Below are positions 5,905-6,509 of a stretch of 6,509 nucleotides of DNA, piece after piece. Each line of letters starts with the position of its first letter. Position 1 is the stretch's first letter. This DNA is from Clostridia bacterium (lineage in GTDB: Bacteria > Bacillota > Clostridia > Oscillospirales > Acutalibacteraceae), in NCBI GenBank assembly GCA_024404065.1, contig JAKSQR010000090.1:1-6509 (forward strand), read 5' to 3'. The notes below the pieces were generated by a model. The model was not told the DNA's origin. It saw only the letters and a list, made by a program, of their open reading frames with translations, and ran no database searches. The position numbers were made by a program, and so were the translations under genes.

Positions 5905-5937
5905 AAGCCACTGACTAAAATCAGTGGCTTAATTTTT
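5905..5937 (+). terminator. Rho-independent terminator, probably bidirectional
   Basis: A perfect 10-bp stem, AAGCCACTGA (5905-5914) with TCAGTGGCTT (5921-5930), has the loop CTAAAA and is followed by AA and five T residues (5933-5937). It terminates the lyase-phosphatase transcript. On the other strand the hairpin is followed by the T-rich TTATATTTATG, so it probably also serves the convergent rarA gene, whose stop is at 5942-5940. Confidence 0.9.
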
Positions 5938-5939
5938 GC

Positions 5940-6509
5940 TTATTTTTTAATTTTATCCCAGTATGCTTTGGCAGCCTGCTCCATTTTATTGTCGCCATAT
6001 TCATAATATTTACGGTTTTTAATGGCATCAGGCAGATACTGCTGTTTTACCCAATGGTTTTCAAAATCGTGAGCATATTTATAAAACTGCCCTTTATTCT
6101 GATTATCCTCACCATCATAGTGCATATTCTGAAGCTGACGGGGCACAGGACCTGTGCGACCATTCTGTACATCCTGCATTGCGGCATTTATAGCATCGTG
6201 ACCGCTGTTTGATTTAGGGCTTGTGCATACAAGTATAACCGCATCAGCAAGGGGAAGCCTTGCCTCAGGCAGACCAACAGCCTGAGCAATATCCACAGCA
6301 GCCTTTACTATAGGGATAATCTGAGGGTAAGCAAGACCTACATCCTCACAGGCACACACCATAAGCCGGCGGCAGGCAGAGGGTAAATCTCCTGCTTCAA
6401 GCAGCCTTGCAAGGTAATGAATTGCTGCGTCAGGGTCAGAGCCTCTCATAGATTTCTGATAGGCTGAAATAATATCATAATGCTCATCAGAGTCCTTATC
6501 ATATCGCAT
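5940..6509 (-). CDS. rarA: Replication-associated recombination protein A (RarA/MgsA), C-terminal part
   Basis: The 189 codons present are the C-terminal portion of an AAA+ ATPase related to the clamp-loader family and to Mgs1/WRNIP1. RarA acts at stalled replication forks in the cytoplasm. The AAA+ core with Walker motifs lies beyond base 6509, as full-length members are about 420-440 residues. Recognisable conserved blocks of the tetramerisation/C-terminal region are SMRGSDPDAA, CEDVGLAYP, PEARLPLADA, SPKSNSGHDA and HDFENHWVKQQYLPD. The ATG at the window edge (6509-6507) precedes RYDKD, which is internal in RarA proteins, so it is not the true start. The gene ends two bases beyond the terminator T-run and is convergent with the phosphatase gene. 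No disruption is visible in the part seen. Confidence 0.93.
   Translation of the reverse strand: MRYDKDSDEHYDIISAYQKSMRGSDPDAAIHYLARLLEAGDLPSACRRLMVCACEDVGLAYPQIIPIVKAAVDIAQAVGLPEARLPLADAVILVCTSPKSNSGHDAINAAMQDVQNGRTGPVPRQLQNMHYDGEDNQNKGQFYKYAHDFENHWVKQQYLPDAIKNRKYYEYGDNKMEQAAKAYWDKIKK

Overview
The window looks like an ordinary chromosomal stretch of a low-to-moderate-GC Gram-positive anaerobe, most likely a gut clostridium of the Ruminococcaceae/Oscillospiraceae type. This is inferred from the strong purine-rich ribosome binding sites, the sigma-A-type promoters (TTGAxx-17-TATAAT), the clostridial-style galactokinase variant, the PP2C phosphatase with a membrane anchor, and the similar base composition of all genes. 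No phage, transposon, CRISPR, tRNA or rRNA sequence was seen.

Layout. At the left edge (1-344, minus) is the N-terminal third of a galactokinase-family gene. It is preceded by, and overlaps by an ATGA junction with, a TVP38/DedA-type membrane protein gene (341-1237, minus) that I start at a TTG codon. A 150-bp divergent promoter region separates these from a D-2-hydroxyacid dehydrogenase gene (1388-2335, plus). A bidirectional-looking hairpin terminator (about 2355-2388) lies between that gene and a convergent LacX-like aldose 1-epimerase-family gene (2387-3232, minus). A second divergent region (3233-3423) carries a well-formed promoter in each direction. The rightward one drives an atypical DHDPS/N-acetylneuraminate-lyase-family aldolase (3424-4320). 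The gene after it, 19 bp downstream, is a PP2C-type Ser/Thr phosphatase with one transmembrane helix and a Thr/Ser-rich C-terminal tail (4340-5890). A second hairpin terminator (5905-5937) separates this from the convergent C-terminal half of rarA (5940-6509, minus), which runs off the right edge.

How the genes fit together. Galactokinase, aldose epimerase, a 2-hydroxyacid dehydrogenase and a pyruvate-aldolase-superfamily lyase all suit sugar and sugar-acid metabolism. They sit in four separate transcription units, so a single pathway is only a weak inference. The phosphatase and RarA are housekeeping or signalling functions with no evident link to the sugar genes, apart from co-transcription of the phosphatase with the lyase. 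I found no convincing new system. The points most worth a second look are the altered sugar-binding motif in the galactokinase, the lyase lacking usual DHDPS residues, the membrane-anchored phosphatase with its low-complexity outer tail, and small inverted repeats at two promoters.
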